Shown here in pieces: positions 1-5,855 of a stretch of 11,954 bases of DNA. Both the position numbers and the translations under genes were made by a program. The stretch lies in assembly GCA_030151165.1 (NCBI GenBank), contig JASLEM010000149.1:1-11954 (forward strand), given 5' to 3'. Position 1 is the stretch's first letter. The number at the start of each line of letters is the position of its first letter. Below the pieces are notes generated by a model. The model made no database searches, was not told the DNA's origin, and saw nothing but the letters and a program-made list of their open reading frames with translations. The DNA comes from Burkholderiaceae bacterium. GTDB lineage: Bacteria > Pseudomonadota > Gammaproteobacteria > Burkholderiales > Burkholderiaceae.

Positions 1-885
1 GGCCACGTGCAGCCGCTGTACGGCATCGGGCTGGAGCGCCAGCTGACCGAGTCCACCGTGGCGCACGCCGCCGGCTACCGCGGCATGGGGCCGGTGCGCA
101 TCGGCAACCAGGCGCACGAGCACTTCCAGCACGACACCTACGGCAACATCATCCTCGCCGCGGCGCAGTCCTTCCACGACCACCGCCTGTTCCGACGCGG
201 CGACGCGGCCGACTTCGCGGCGCTCGAGACGATGGGCGAGCAGGCCTGGCGGCTGCACGACCAGCCCGACGCCGGGATCTGGGAGCTGCGCACGCGGGCG
301 CGCATCCACACGTCGTCGTCGCTGATGTGCTGGGCCGCGTGCGACCGCCTCGCGCACATCGCGCACCGCGTGGCGCTGCACGACCGCGCGGCGTTCTGGC
401 GCGACCGCGCCAACGTGATCCGCGGCAAGATCCTGCAGTTCGCCTGGAACGAGAAGCGCCAGGCCTACGCGGAGAGCTTCGGCGGCAGCGAGCTCGACGC
501 CAGCGTGCTGCTGATGGGCGAGGTCGGCTTCGTGCCGCCCAACGACCCGCGCTTCATCAGCACCGTCGAGGCGATGGAGAAGACGCTGTGCGACGGCCCG
601 TTCATGCGCCGCTACGAGGCCGCCGACGACTTCGGCCGCCCCGAGACCACGTTCAACATCTGCTCGTTCTGGCGCGTCGACGCCCTCGCCCGAATCGGCC
701 GCCGCGACGAGGCGCGCGAGGCCTTCGAAGCCCTGCTCACCCGGCGCAACCCGGCGGGCATCCTCAGCGAGGACATGAACCCGATCACCGGCGAGCTGTG
801 GGGCAACTTCCCGCAGACGTACTCGATGGTGGGGATCATCCACGGGGCGCTGCGGCTCTCGGCGCCCTGGGACTCCGTCGTCTAG
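1..885 (+). CDS. Glycoside hydrolase family 15 protein (glucoamylase/trehalase-like), C-terminal part; 5' end outside window
   Basis: The reading frame is open from base 1 to the TAG at 883-885 and gives 294 residues, about the second half of a bacterial GH15 enzyme (usually near 600 residues). The family hydrolyses alpha-glucosidic bonds with inversion in an (alpha/alpha)6 barrel. Seen here, numbered from the first visible codon: YGIGLER at 7-13, the GYRGMGPVRIGN block at 25-36 followed by a HFQHDTYG segment, GIWELR with the candidate catalytic acid Glu95, and LSEDMNP.TGELWGNFPQ with the candidate catalytic base Glu257. No signal peptide can be judged because the N-terminus is missing. Which substrate it uses (trehalose, maltodextrin or isomaltose) cannot be told from this half. 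Some proteobacterial GH15 genes sit beside trehalose-synthesis genes, but the upstream neighbour is not visible. The GTG at 7 is an internal Val codon, not a start. Family call is firm, substrate unknown. Confidence 0.9.
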   Translation, partial: GHVQPLYGIGLERQLTESTVAHAAGYRGMGPVRIGNQAHEHFQHDTYGNIILAAAQSFHDHRLFRRGDAADFAALETMGEQAWRLHDQPDAGIWELRTRARIHTSSSLMCWAACDRLAHIAHRVALHDRAAFWRDRANVIRGKILQFAWNEKRQAYAESFGGSELDASVLLMGEVGFVPPNDPRFISTVEAMEKTLCDGPFMRRYEAADDFGRPETTFNICSFWRVDALARIGRRDEAREAFEALLTRRNPAGILSEDMNPITGELWGNFPQTYSMVGIIHGALRLSAPWDSVV

Positions 886-921
886 GCCCGCACGCCGCAG
901 ACTCGCACCGGCACCGACCGC

Positions 922-949
922 GCGCCAGCGCCAGCGCCAGCGCCAGCGC
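922..949. repeat. Short tandem hexamer repeat (GCGCCA, about 4.7 copies)
   Basis: Four perfect copies of GCGCCA followed by GCGC lie in the gap between the convergent GH15 and glutathione S-transferase genes. The last copies run into the left arm of the hairpin at 943-972. Such a repeat could change copy number by slippage, but it lies outside both reading frames, so a coding effect is not expected. Confidence 0.8.
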
Positions 950-972
950 TTCGCGGCAACGCGCAGCGCCGG
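943..972. terminator. Terminator-like hairpin with GCAA tetraloop between convergent genes
   Basis: Bases 946-950 (GCGCT) pair with 965-969 (AGCGC) and 952-955 (CGCG) with 960-963 (CGCG), around a GCAA loop at 956-959, which is a GNRA tetraloop when read on the + strand. One T/C mismatch interrupts the stem, and a further CC/GG pair (943-944 with 971-972) extends it. It starts 7 bases past the stop codon of the minus-strand gene and 57 past the plus-strand stop, so it could serve both genes. No T-tract follows on either side, so intrinsic termination is an inference; it may instead protect mRNA 3' ends. Confidence 0.5.
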
Positions 973-979
973 TCCAAGG

Positions 980-1669
980 TCAGCAAGGCTGCAGCCGCTC
1001 GTTCTGCGGGAACAGCGCCTTCTTCGCGACGTCGTCCATCTCGGCCTTGTACGCGTGCGCGGCCTTCAGGGCCTCGGCGCGTTGCGCGGCCGGGCGCTCG
1101 TTGATCTCGTCGAGCAGGCGCTTGACGTGCGGCAGCTGCGCCCACGCGTCGGGGCCCAGCGCGAACGGGATCGCGCGCGCCCAGCCCCAGACGGCCATGT
1201 CGACGAGCGTGTAGGTGTCGCCGAGCATCCAGCGGTGCTTCGCGAGCTGCGCGTCGACGATCTTCCAGTGGCGCCAGGCCTCGAAGTCGTAGCGGTTGAC
1301 GGCGTACGCCTTCGGCTCGGGCGCGACGTGCTTGAAGTGGACGTTCTGGCCCGTGTACGGCCCGATGCCGCTCGCCACGAACATCAGCCACGACAACATC
1401 TGCGCGCGCGCCGCGGGCGTGTCCTCGGGCAGGAAGCGGCCCGTCTTCTCCGCGAGGTACAGCAGGATCGCGTTGCTGTCGAAGACCGTCGCGTCGCCGT
1501 CCACCAGCGCCGGCGTCTTGGCGTTCGGGTTGATCGCCCTGAACGCGTCGGTGTGCTGGTCGCCCTTGCGCGTGTCGACGGGCACGACTTCGTACGGCAG
1601 CCCGCTCTCCTCGAGGAACAGCGCGACCTTGGCGGGATTGGGCGACGGGTGGTAGTAGAACTGGATCAT
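980..1669 (-). CDS. Glutathione S-transferase family protein, Nu class (YfcG-like)
   Basis: Codes for 229 residues, typical for cytosolic glutathione S-transferases. The N-terminal thioredoxin-like domain (about 1-80) has the SPN motif at 9-11, which matches TPN in E. coli YfcG, where Thr9 and Asn11 contact glutathione. It also has KTPALVD with the cis-proline at 53 and a Asp64-Ser65 pair in the position that binds the gamma-glutamyl group. The helical domain shows GIGPYTGQNVHF at 101-112, very like YfcG, and the T-x-x-D N-capping box at 154-157. YfcG-type enzymes act mainly as glutathione-dependent disulfide reductases rather than classical transferases, so a redox role is likely. The ATG is supported by AGGAGA (minus strand, 1676-1681) six bases upstream. 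The gene is divergent from the membrane hydrolase gene and convergent with the GH15 gene. The last residue is a cysteine. Fold and class are firm; the physiological substrate is unknown. Confidence 0.92.
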   Translation of the reverse strand: MIQFYYHPSPNPAKVALFLEESGLPYEVVPVDTRKGDQHTDAFRAINPNAKTPALVDGDATVFDSNAILLYLAEKTGRFLPEDTPAARAQMLSWLMFVASGIGPYTGQNVHFKHVAPEPKAYAVNRYDFEAWRHWKIVDAQLAKHRWMLGDTYTLVDMAVWGWARAIPFALGPDAWAQLPHVKRLLDEINERPAAQRAEALKAAHAYKAEMDDVAKKALFPQNERLQPC

Positions 1670-1738
1670 GACGGGTCTCCTGGGATTCGTGGCCGGGACG
1701 TCGGCGCCGCGGGCAGTGCGTCGCCGAATACCCCGGGG

Positions 1739-1775
1739 CGCATCGATGCGACACGCGGCCCGCGCATCCTATGCG
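1739..1775. promoter_or_regulatory. Two inverted repeats CGCAT-n-ATGCG, candidate operator of the glutathione S-transferase gene
   Basis: A perfect 12-bp palindrome, CGCAT-CG-ATGCG (1739-1750), and a second inverted repeat with the same arms, CGCAT-CCT-ATGCG (1763-1775), lie about 25 bp apart centre to centre. A palindromic CCCCGGGG (1731-1738) abuts the first. The second repeat contains TAGGAT on the minus strand (1766-1771), a plausible -10 for the leftward gene whose start is 97 bases downstream. Two copies of one half-site design over a -10 suggest binding of a dimeric regulator. No -35 at the expected distance is recognisable, and the regulator is unknown. Confidence 0.4.
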
Positions 1776-1833
1776 AAGCGGGAAGGCACCGGCCCGCGCG
1801 GCGCCGTCCCCCACGGTCAAGGGTCGCGGCGCA

Positions 1834-1862
1834 TTGACGGCGGGCGCGTTGCTGACTACGGT
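1834..1862 (+). promoter_or_regulatory. Candidate sigma70 promoter for the membrane hydrolase gene
   Basis: TTGACG (1834-1839; five of six bases match the consensus -35) is followed after exactly 17 bases by TACGGT (1857-1862; it keeps the key T, A and final T of the -10). Transcription would start near 1869, giving a leader of about 80 bases before the GTG at 1950. This is the best-formed promoter in the window, but in GC-rich DNA such matches also arise by chance. Confidence 0.45.
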
Positions 1863-1879
1863 GGGCGCGCCGTCGCAGC

Positions 1880-1894
1880 GCCATCGCGCATGGC
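1880..1894. promoter_or_regulatory. Inverted repeat GCCAT-N5-ATGGC in the hydrolase leader
   Basis: A perfect inverted repeat with 5-base arms and a 5-base centre (CGCGC) lies just downstream of the inferred start point of the rightward promoter. It could be a roadblock-type operator or a small leader hairpin. Its arms share CAT/ATG with the two repeats at 1739-1775 but are otherwise different, so a common regulator is uncertain. Confidence 0.25.
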
Positions 1895-1937
1895 TCCGCC
1901 CGACCGGCCACGCGCCGGCCGCATCACGACCCACACC

Positions 1938-1943
1938 AGGAAA
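1938..1943 (+). promoter_or_regulatory. Ribosome-binding site that sets the GTG start of the hydrolase
   Basis: AGGAAA ends six bases before the GTG at 1950. The frame stays open upstream to 1668, but the extra 94 codons would cover the whole divergent promoter region and encode an Arg/Ala-rich sequence of no recognisable kind. The GTG is therefore preferred. Confidence 0.65.
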
Positions 1944-1949
1944 CCGCCC

Positions 1950-4838
1950 GTGGACAAGTCACGCGTCGCCGTCATCGCCGTGCATGGCGTGGCCGACCAG
2001 GAGCCCGGCGCGACCGCGCGAGCCGTCGCCGAGCTGCTCGTGTCGTCCGCCCCACCGGGCGTGCGCTACGCCTCGTCGTCGACCGAGGACCTGACCCTGC
2101 GCGTGCCGCCGCTGGAGCCCAAGCCGAGCGCGCTGCATCCGGTCTCGCGCCGCCACGACGCGACGCCACGCGGCGAGGATCGCTCGCTCGCGAAGGCCTT
2201 CGCGCAGTCGGCCCGCTCCGACTTCCAGCGCGCCGAGTGGCGCGCCCAGCCGACCGTGAAGGGCGCGCTCGGCGGGCGCGCCACCAACCGCGCGGCGCAC
2301 CGCGGCAAACCCGCGAGCGAGGAAGGCCGGCAGGCCGCCGCCGAGATCGACCGCGGCATCGCGATCACCAACTACCTGCTCACCAAGCACTGCGACAACG
2401 GCGCACAGCCCGAGTCCTACGAGACCACGCGCATCGACCTGGAGCGCAGCGACCGCGGCCCCGACAAGACGGTCGGCACCGCCGACGACACCCGCACCGA
2501 CGTCCACGTGTACGAGATGTACTGGGCCGACCTGTCGCGGCTGTCGGGCGCGATGCCGCGCATCGTCTCCGAGCTGTTCACGATGGTGTTCCGGCTGTCG
2601 CGGCTCGGCCGCGAGACCGTCGACGAGGCCTGGGGCCGGCTCGGGTGCGCACGCGACCCGGCGGCGCCGTTCGCCGGCCTGTACAAGGGCGCGTGGAACG
2701 TCGTCGGCGGCCTGCAGATCGCGCTCGACTGGGCCTTCGTCAACGGCCTCGCGCTGCTGTTCACGCAGCTCGCGCTGCTCGCGATCGTGTTCGCGTCGCT
2801 CGGCTTCGCCTCGGGCATGACGGAGTCGTGGCTGCACCGCGGCGTCGCGGCGGCGATCATGGTGCTGTCGGTGCTGCGCTTCGTCTACCGCTACGGCGAC
2901 GACCGCTTCTGGCAGGCGGTGCTGCCGATCGCGGCCTTCGCGTGCTCGGCCGCGGCGCTCAGCGTCGCGCCGGTGCTGCTGCAGTGGATGACCGCGCTCG
3001 CGCTGCTGCTGGCCGTCACCGGCCTGAACGAGTTCATGCTGCGCATCGCCGACGACCGCTTCCCCTTCGTGCGCGTCGTCGGCCGCGGGCTGTGGGCCGC
3101 GTCGGCGACGTTGATGATCGTCAGTGCCGTCTACGAGACCGCCACCCTCGGCGCGGCCGTGAGCTGGCGCGACACCTGGGTGCACGCCGCGCTCTACACG
3201 ACCGAGATCGTGCTGCTGGGCGTGAAGTGGTGGTGGATCCTCGTCGGGCTGGCGCTGGTGGTGTGGCTCGTCGCCGGGTTGATCGCGGCGCGCGAGGCGG
3301 GCTACGAATCGCGCGCGAGCATCGCGACCGGACGGCTGGGCATCGCGGTATCGTTCGGCATGTTCCTCGCGGTCACGATGACGCTGTGGGCGATGCTCGA
3401 AGGCGTGCTCGACGCCTCGGTCGACGGCGTCAACTACCGACCGTGCGTGTTCGCGCTCGAGGAGCCCGAGAAGGCCGCCAGCGAGCATCTCTATCCGCCC
3501 AACGCCTGCCTGTGGTCGACCGACCAGGCCGACCTCGGCGGCCGCTACCTCGTCGGCATGGCGATGCCCAGCGCGCGCGCCGTGCTGGACGACCGCTACC
3601 TGCGCAGCACGAGCACCTTCTCGCTGCTCGCGTTCCTGCTCGTGTGCCTGCTGGTGTACATGGTCGCGATGTACGTGCCGAGCGTGCTGGCGGAGCTCAA
3701 GCTGCTCGTGGAGCGGCGGCGCGAGGCGTTCCAGCGCCATGTCGAACATGCGCGCGACGTCGGGCACGTCAACACGATGCAGCAAAAGCGCACCGAGCGC
3801 GCGCGCGAGCTCGGGCGCTGGCTGACCGCGGGCTACCTCGCCGTCGACCACGTCGTGCTGGGCATCACGGTGTTCGGCGTGCTGATGTCGCTCGGCGTCG
3901 CGACGCTGTTCTTCGCGACGCTGTTCGAGGCCACCGGCCATCCGGGCTGGATCGCGACGGTCGAACGCCTCGCGAGCGACTCGACGCAGGCGTTGCTGAA
4001 GCCGCTGATCTTCAGCGCGGCCGGCGTGGGCGCGGCGCTGTCGGTGCTGGGCGGGACGCTGTCGCGCCGCATCCCGTCGCTGCGCGGGCCGCTGGACGTG
4101 GCGCTCGACGTCGACAACCACTTCCGCGAATTCCCGCGCACCAACATCCCGCGCGCGCACATCTTCTCGCGCTACGCCGCGCTCCTGGACCACGTCGCGG
4201 CGCAGGGCTACGAGCGCGTCGTGATCGTCGCGCACAGCCAGGGCACCGTCATCAGCGCCGAGCTGCTGCGTTTCCTCTGCAGCCGCGACCAGTGCGCGCC
4301 CCGGCCCGGCGACACGCCCAACCTCGGCCCGGCGCCGAAGCCCGCGCTGCCGCCGGTGAGCCTGCTGACGCTCGGCTGCCCGCTGCGCCAGCTCTACGCC
4401 GCGCGCTTCCCGGGGCTCTACGCGTGGGTGCTCGCGAACAACGGCCACATGTTCGGGCCGCGCGCGGCCGACATCGGCGTGCAGCGCTGGATGAACGCGT
4501 TCTGCAGCGGCGACTACGTCGGCCGCTGGCTGTGGAGCCGCGCGACGCCGTTCACGACGCTGTCGCACCCGATGGCCAACGTCGTCGCGCACGAGCCCTT
4601 CGGCCGGCGCGACGTCTACGCCGGCTTCCACCCGGCGCCGCCGGGCGAGGCGCACCTGCGCGACGCGCGCGAGGTCGAGGTCTGCCTCGGGCTCGGCGCG
4701 CACACGCACTACTTCGAGCGCGACCAGACGACCGTCGCGTGGCTCGTCGACTGGATGATCCGCGCCGCGCCGGTCGGCGGCGCGCAGGACGAGCCGGCGG
4801 GCCAGCGCGACGTGGTGAAGGTCGACGCCGAAGCCTGA
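1950..4838 (+). CDS. Membrane-embedded alpha/beta-hydrolase (serine hydrolase with about ten transmembrane segments)
   Basis: Codes for 962 residues from GTG. The N-terminus starts with a hydrophobic strand and His-Gly (VAVIAVHGVAD, 6-16), as at the first core strand of lipase-like hydrolases. A polar, basic stretch follows (about 45-160), then VYEMYWADLSR (188-198), a strand motif also seen near the front of lipase-like proteins. About ten hydrophobic segments come next, roughly at 263-285, 298-314, 323-344, 346-363, 381-404, 425-447, 464-484, 556-580, 635-659 and 685-704, with a charged Arg/Glu-rich loop at about 583-630. The C-terminal part has the nucleophile elbow IVAHSQGT with Ser763, then SLLTLGCPL, a candidate acid Asp855 in CSGDYVG, and candidate catalytic His918 or His920 in GAHTHYF. 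The parts form a plausible Ser-Asp-His triad, so I infer an esterase or lipase acting at the inner membrane face. The substrate is unknown. No close named family is recognised. It is divergent from the glutathione S-transferase gene. Confidence 0.82.
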   Translation: MDKSRVAVIAVHGVADQEPGATARAVAELLVSSAPPGVRYASSSTEDLTLRVPPLEPKPSALHPVSRRHDATPRGEDRSLAKAFAQSARSDFQRAEWRAQPTVKGALGGRATNRAAHRGKPASEEGRQAAAEIDRGIAITNYLLTKHCDNGAQPESYETTRIDLERSDRGPDKTVGTADDTRTDVHVYEMYWADLSRLSGAMPRIVSELFTMVFRLSRLGRETVDEAWGRLGCARDPAAPFAGLYKGAWNVVGGLQIALDWAFVNGLALLFTQLALLAIVFASLGFASGMTESWLHRGVAAAIMVLSVLRFVYRYGDDRFWQAVLPIAAFACSAAALSVAPVLLQWMTALALLLAVTGLNEFMLRIADDRFPFVRVVGRGLWAASATLMIVSAVYETATLGAAVSWRDTWVHAALYTTEIVLLGVKWWWILVGLALVVWLVAGLIAAREAGYESRASIATGRLGIAVSFGMFLAVTMTLWAMLEGVLDASVDGVNYRPCVFALEEPEKAASEHLYPPNACLWSTDQADLGGRYLVGMAMPSARAVLDDRYLRSTSTFSLLAFLLVCLLVYMVAMYVPSVLAELKLLVERRREAFQRHVEHARDVGHVNTMQQKRTERARELGRWLTAGYLAVDHVVLGITVFGVLMSLGVATLFFATLFEATGHPGWIATVERLASDSTQALLKPLIFSAAGVGAALSVLGGTLSRRIPSLRGPLDVALDVDNHFREFPRTNIPRAHIFSRYAALLDHVAAQGYERVVIVAHSQGTVISAELLRFLCSRDQCAPRPGDTPNLGPAPKPALPPVSLLTLGCPLRQLYAARFPGLYAWVLANNGHMFGPRAADIGVQRWMNAFCSGDYVGRWLWSRATPFTTLSHPMANVVAHEPFGRRDVYAGFHPAPPGEAHLRDAREVEVCLGLGAHTHYFERDQTTVAWLVDWMIRAAPVGGAQDEPAGQRDVVKVDAEA

Positions 4839-4843
4839 AGCGC

Positions 4844-4860
4844 ACCGGCCGGCTGCCGGT
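4844..4860 (+). terminator. Terminator-like hairpin after the hydrolase gene
   Basis: ACCGGC (4844-4849) pairs perfectly with GCCGGT (4855-4860) across a 5-base loop, starting 5 bases past the stop codon. No T-run follows, only a GC-alternating stretch, so it would be weak or factor-assisted. It argues, mildly, against simple co-transcription with the next gene. Confidence 0.35.
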
Positions 4861-4892
4861 CGCGCGCGCGACAGCACGGCGCCGCACGCGGG

Positions 4893-4898
4893 TCTATG
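4893..4898 (+). promoter_or_regulatory. Possible -10 element before the aldolase gene
   Basis: TATGCT, 60 bases before the ATG, is the only good -10-like hexamer in the 120-base gap. No convincing -35 is seen 16-18 bases upstream. If real, the leader would be about 54 bases. Confidence 0.25.
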
Positions 4899-4958
4899 CT
4901 TGGCGCCTCGAAGCGCGGCCCGTCGCGGCCGAAGCGCCCGCCCAACGAAGGAGACCCC

Positions 4959-5714
4959 ATGCACATCCCGTCCCTGAAGGAAGTCGTCAGCGCCGAGGAA
5001 TGGCAGCTGCGCTGCGACCTCGCCGCCTGCTATCGCCTCGTCGCGGCCTACGGCTGGAGCGACCTCGTCTTCACGCACATCAGCGCGCGCGTTCCCGGCG
5101 GCGACCACAGCTTCCTGATCAATCCGTACGGCCTGATGTTCGACGAGGTGACCGCGTCCTCGCTGATCCTCGTCGACCAGGACGGCAACAAGCGCCGCGA
5201 GTCGGACTTCCCCGTCAACCGCGCCGGCTTCGTGATCCATAGCGCCATCCACGCCGCGCGCGACGACGCCGCCTGCGTGCTGCATACCCATACCCGTGCG
5301 GGTGTCGCCGTCAGCGCGCAGGCCGGCGGCGTGCTGCCGATCTCGCAGCAGTCCACCTTCGTGCTGGCCTCGCTCGCGTACCACGACTACGAGGGCGTCG
5401 CGCTGCACGACGAGGAGAAGCCGCGCCTGCAGGCCGACCTCGGCGACCGCAACTACCTGATGCTGCGCAACCACGGCCTGCTGACGGTCGGCCGCTCGAT
5501 CCCCGACGCCTTCCTCGCGATGTACATCTTCGAGTCCACCTGCCAGATCCAGCTCGCCGCGCAGGCCGGCGGCCCGCTGACGACGGTGAACCCGGCGATC
5601 GTCGACGGCGTCGGCGCCGCCATGCGCACCCAGACCGGCGGCCAGGGCGGCGCGTTCGTCTGGCCGGCGTTGCTGCGCAAGCTGGATCGGATGGACGCGA
5701 GCTACAGGACTTGA
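4959..5714 (+). CDS. Class II aldolase/adducin family protein
   Basis: Codes for 251 residues. The ATG is fixed by GAAGGAG (4947-4953) five bases upstream; the open frame reaches further back but has no such site. The family has a zinc-dependent fold that cleaves or isomerises sugar phosphates (fuculose- and ribulose-phosphate enzymes) and also includes adducin head domains and many uncharacterised bacterial proteins. Seen here: THIS.R at 39-44, INPYGLMFDEVTAS at 54-67, the metal-ligand motif HTHTR with His109 and His111, SQQS, and the third ligand His172 in RNHGLL. By spacing from the HTH motif, the position of the catalytic Glu73 of L-fuculose-phosphate aldolase appears to be Gly, inside an AGFVIHSAIH stretch that I recall as typical of the adducin-like bacterial branch. 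Metal binding is thus likely, but classical aldol cleavage is doubtful. It follows the hydrolase gene in the same direction with a 120-base gap. Family firm, reaction unknown. Confidence 0.9.
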   Translation: MHIPSLKEVVSAEEWQLRCDLAACYRLVAAYGWSDLVFTHISARVPGGDHSFLINPYGLMFDEVTASSLILVDQDGNKRRESDFPVNRAGFVIHSAIHAARDDAACVLHTHTRAGVAVSAQAGGVLPISQQSTFVLASLAYHDYEGVALHDEEKPRLQADLGDRNYLMLRNHGLLTVGRSIPDAFLAMYIFESTCQIQLAAQAGGPLTTVNPAIVDGVGAAMRTQTGGQGGAFVWPALLRKLDRMDASYRT

Positions 5715-5739
5715 GCCCCCACGCTCCCTGGCGGTCGCT

Positions 5740-5754
5740 GCCCCCCGCGGGGGC
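5740..5754. terminator. GC hairpin GCCCCC/GGGGGC after the aldolase gene
   Basis: Six base pairs (5740-5745 with 5749-5754) close a three-base loop, 25 bases after the aldolase stop codon. It is very stable but lacks a T-run. It is the first of the stems in the structured element. Confidence 0.4.
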
Positions 5755-5761
5755 GCTCCGC

Positions 5762-5823
5762 GAGCGGCCTGGCAAAGCCAGCTCCGCCGCTCCCTTGAAC
5801 TTCGGTCAAAGGGAGCGAGCGGC
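5762..5823. terminator. Alternative hairpins with a cTTCGg tetraloop between convergent genes
   Basis: GAGCGGC (5762-5768) can pair with GCCGCTC (5786-5792), enclosing CTGGC-AAA-GCCAG (5769-5781). Alternatively GCTCCCTT (5789-5796) pairs with AAGGGAGC (5809-5816) around a cTTCGg tetraloop at 5800-5805, and GCCGC (5786-5790) can then pair with GCGGC in the second GAGCGGC copy (5817-5823). The two folds share 5789-5792 and exclude each other. Placement between two convergent stop codons fits a bidirectional terminator or 3'-end stabiliser. Confidence 0.5.
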
Positions 5824-5855
5824 AGCGCCGGATGCGGCCGGCGGTGCCCGTTACC

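Larger units (their letters stand above)
5718..5855. repeat. Structured intergenic element, probably a dispersed Burkholderiales-type repeat
   Basis: This 141-base convergent gap begins directly after the aldolase stop with a C-run (GCCCCCACGCTC) and contains several stem-loops in series. Similar sequence (a GAGCCCCCACGCT opening, then GCTGCCCCCC...GGGGG) is familiar to me from 3' gaps in Comamonadaceae-like genomes, so I think it is a dispersed, terminator-associated repeat. Only one copy is visible here, so repetition cannot be shown from the window. No coding potential is evident. Confidence 0.5.

Noticed and set aside
327..1214. Plus-strand frame overlapping the end of the GH15 gene and the glutathione S-transferase gene
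   Set aside because: Arg/Pro-rich shadow of two clear genes in other frames.
1815..1820. TTGACC on the minus strand as a -35 for the glutathione S-transferase gene
   Set aside because: It lies 43 bases from the -10-like TAGGAT, far more than the 16-18 bases needed, and nothing like a -10 is found at the right distance.
1668..1949. 94-codon N-terminal extension of the membrane hydrolase
   Set aside because: It would start inside the start codon region of the divergent gene and cover the promoter region. The GTG at 1950 has a proper ribosome-binding site and begins right at the first conserved strand.
1959..5474. 3.5-kb open frame on the minus strand opposite the hydrolase and aldolase genes
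   Set aside because: Same kind of compositional shadow: repetitive charged residues, no domain, no ribosome-binding site, and it crosses two well-supported genes and their gap.
4836..5714. Hydrolase and aldolase genes as a functional two-gene operon
   Set aside because: The genes share direction, but a 120-base gap with a hairpin just after the first stop, a possible -10 and a strong separate ribosome-binding site gives no good reason to link their functions.
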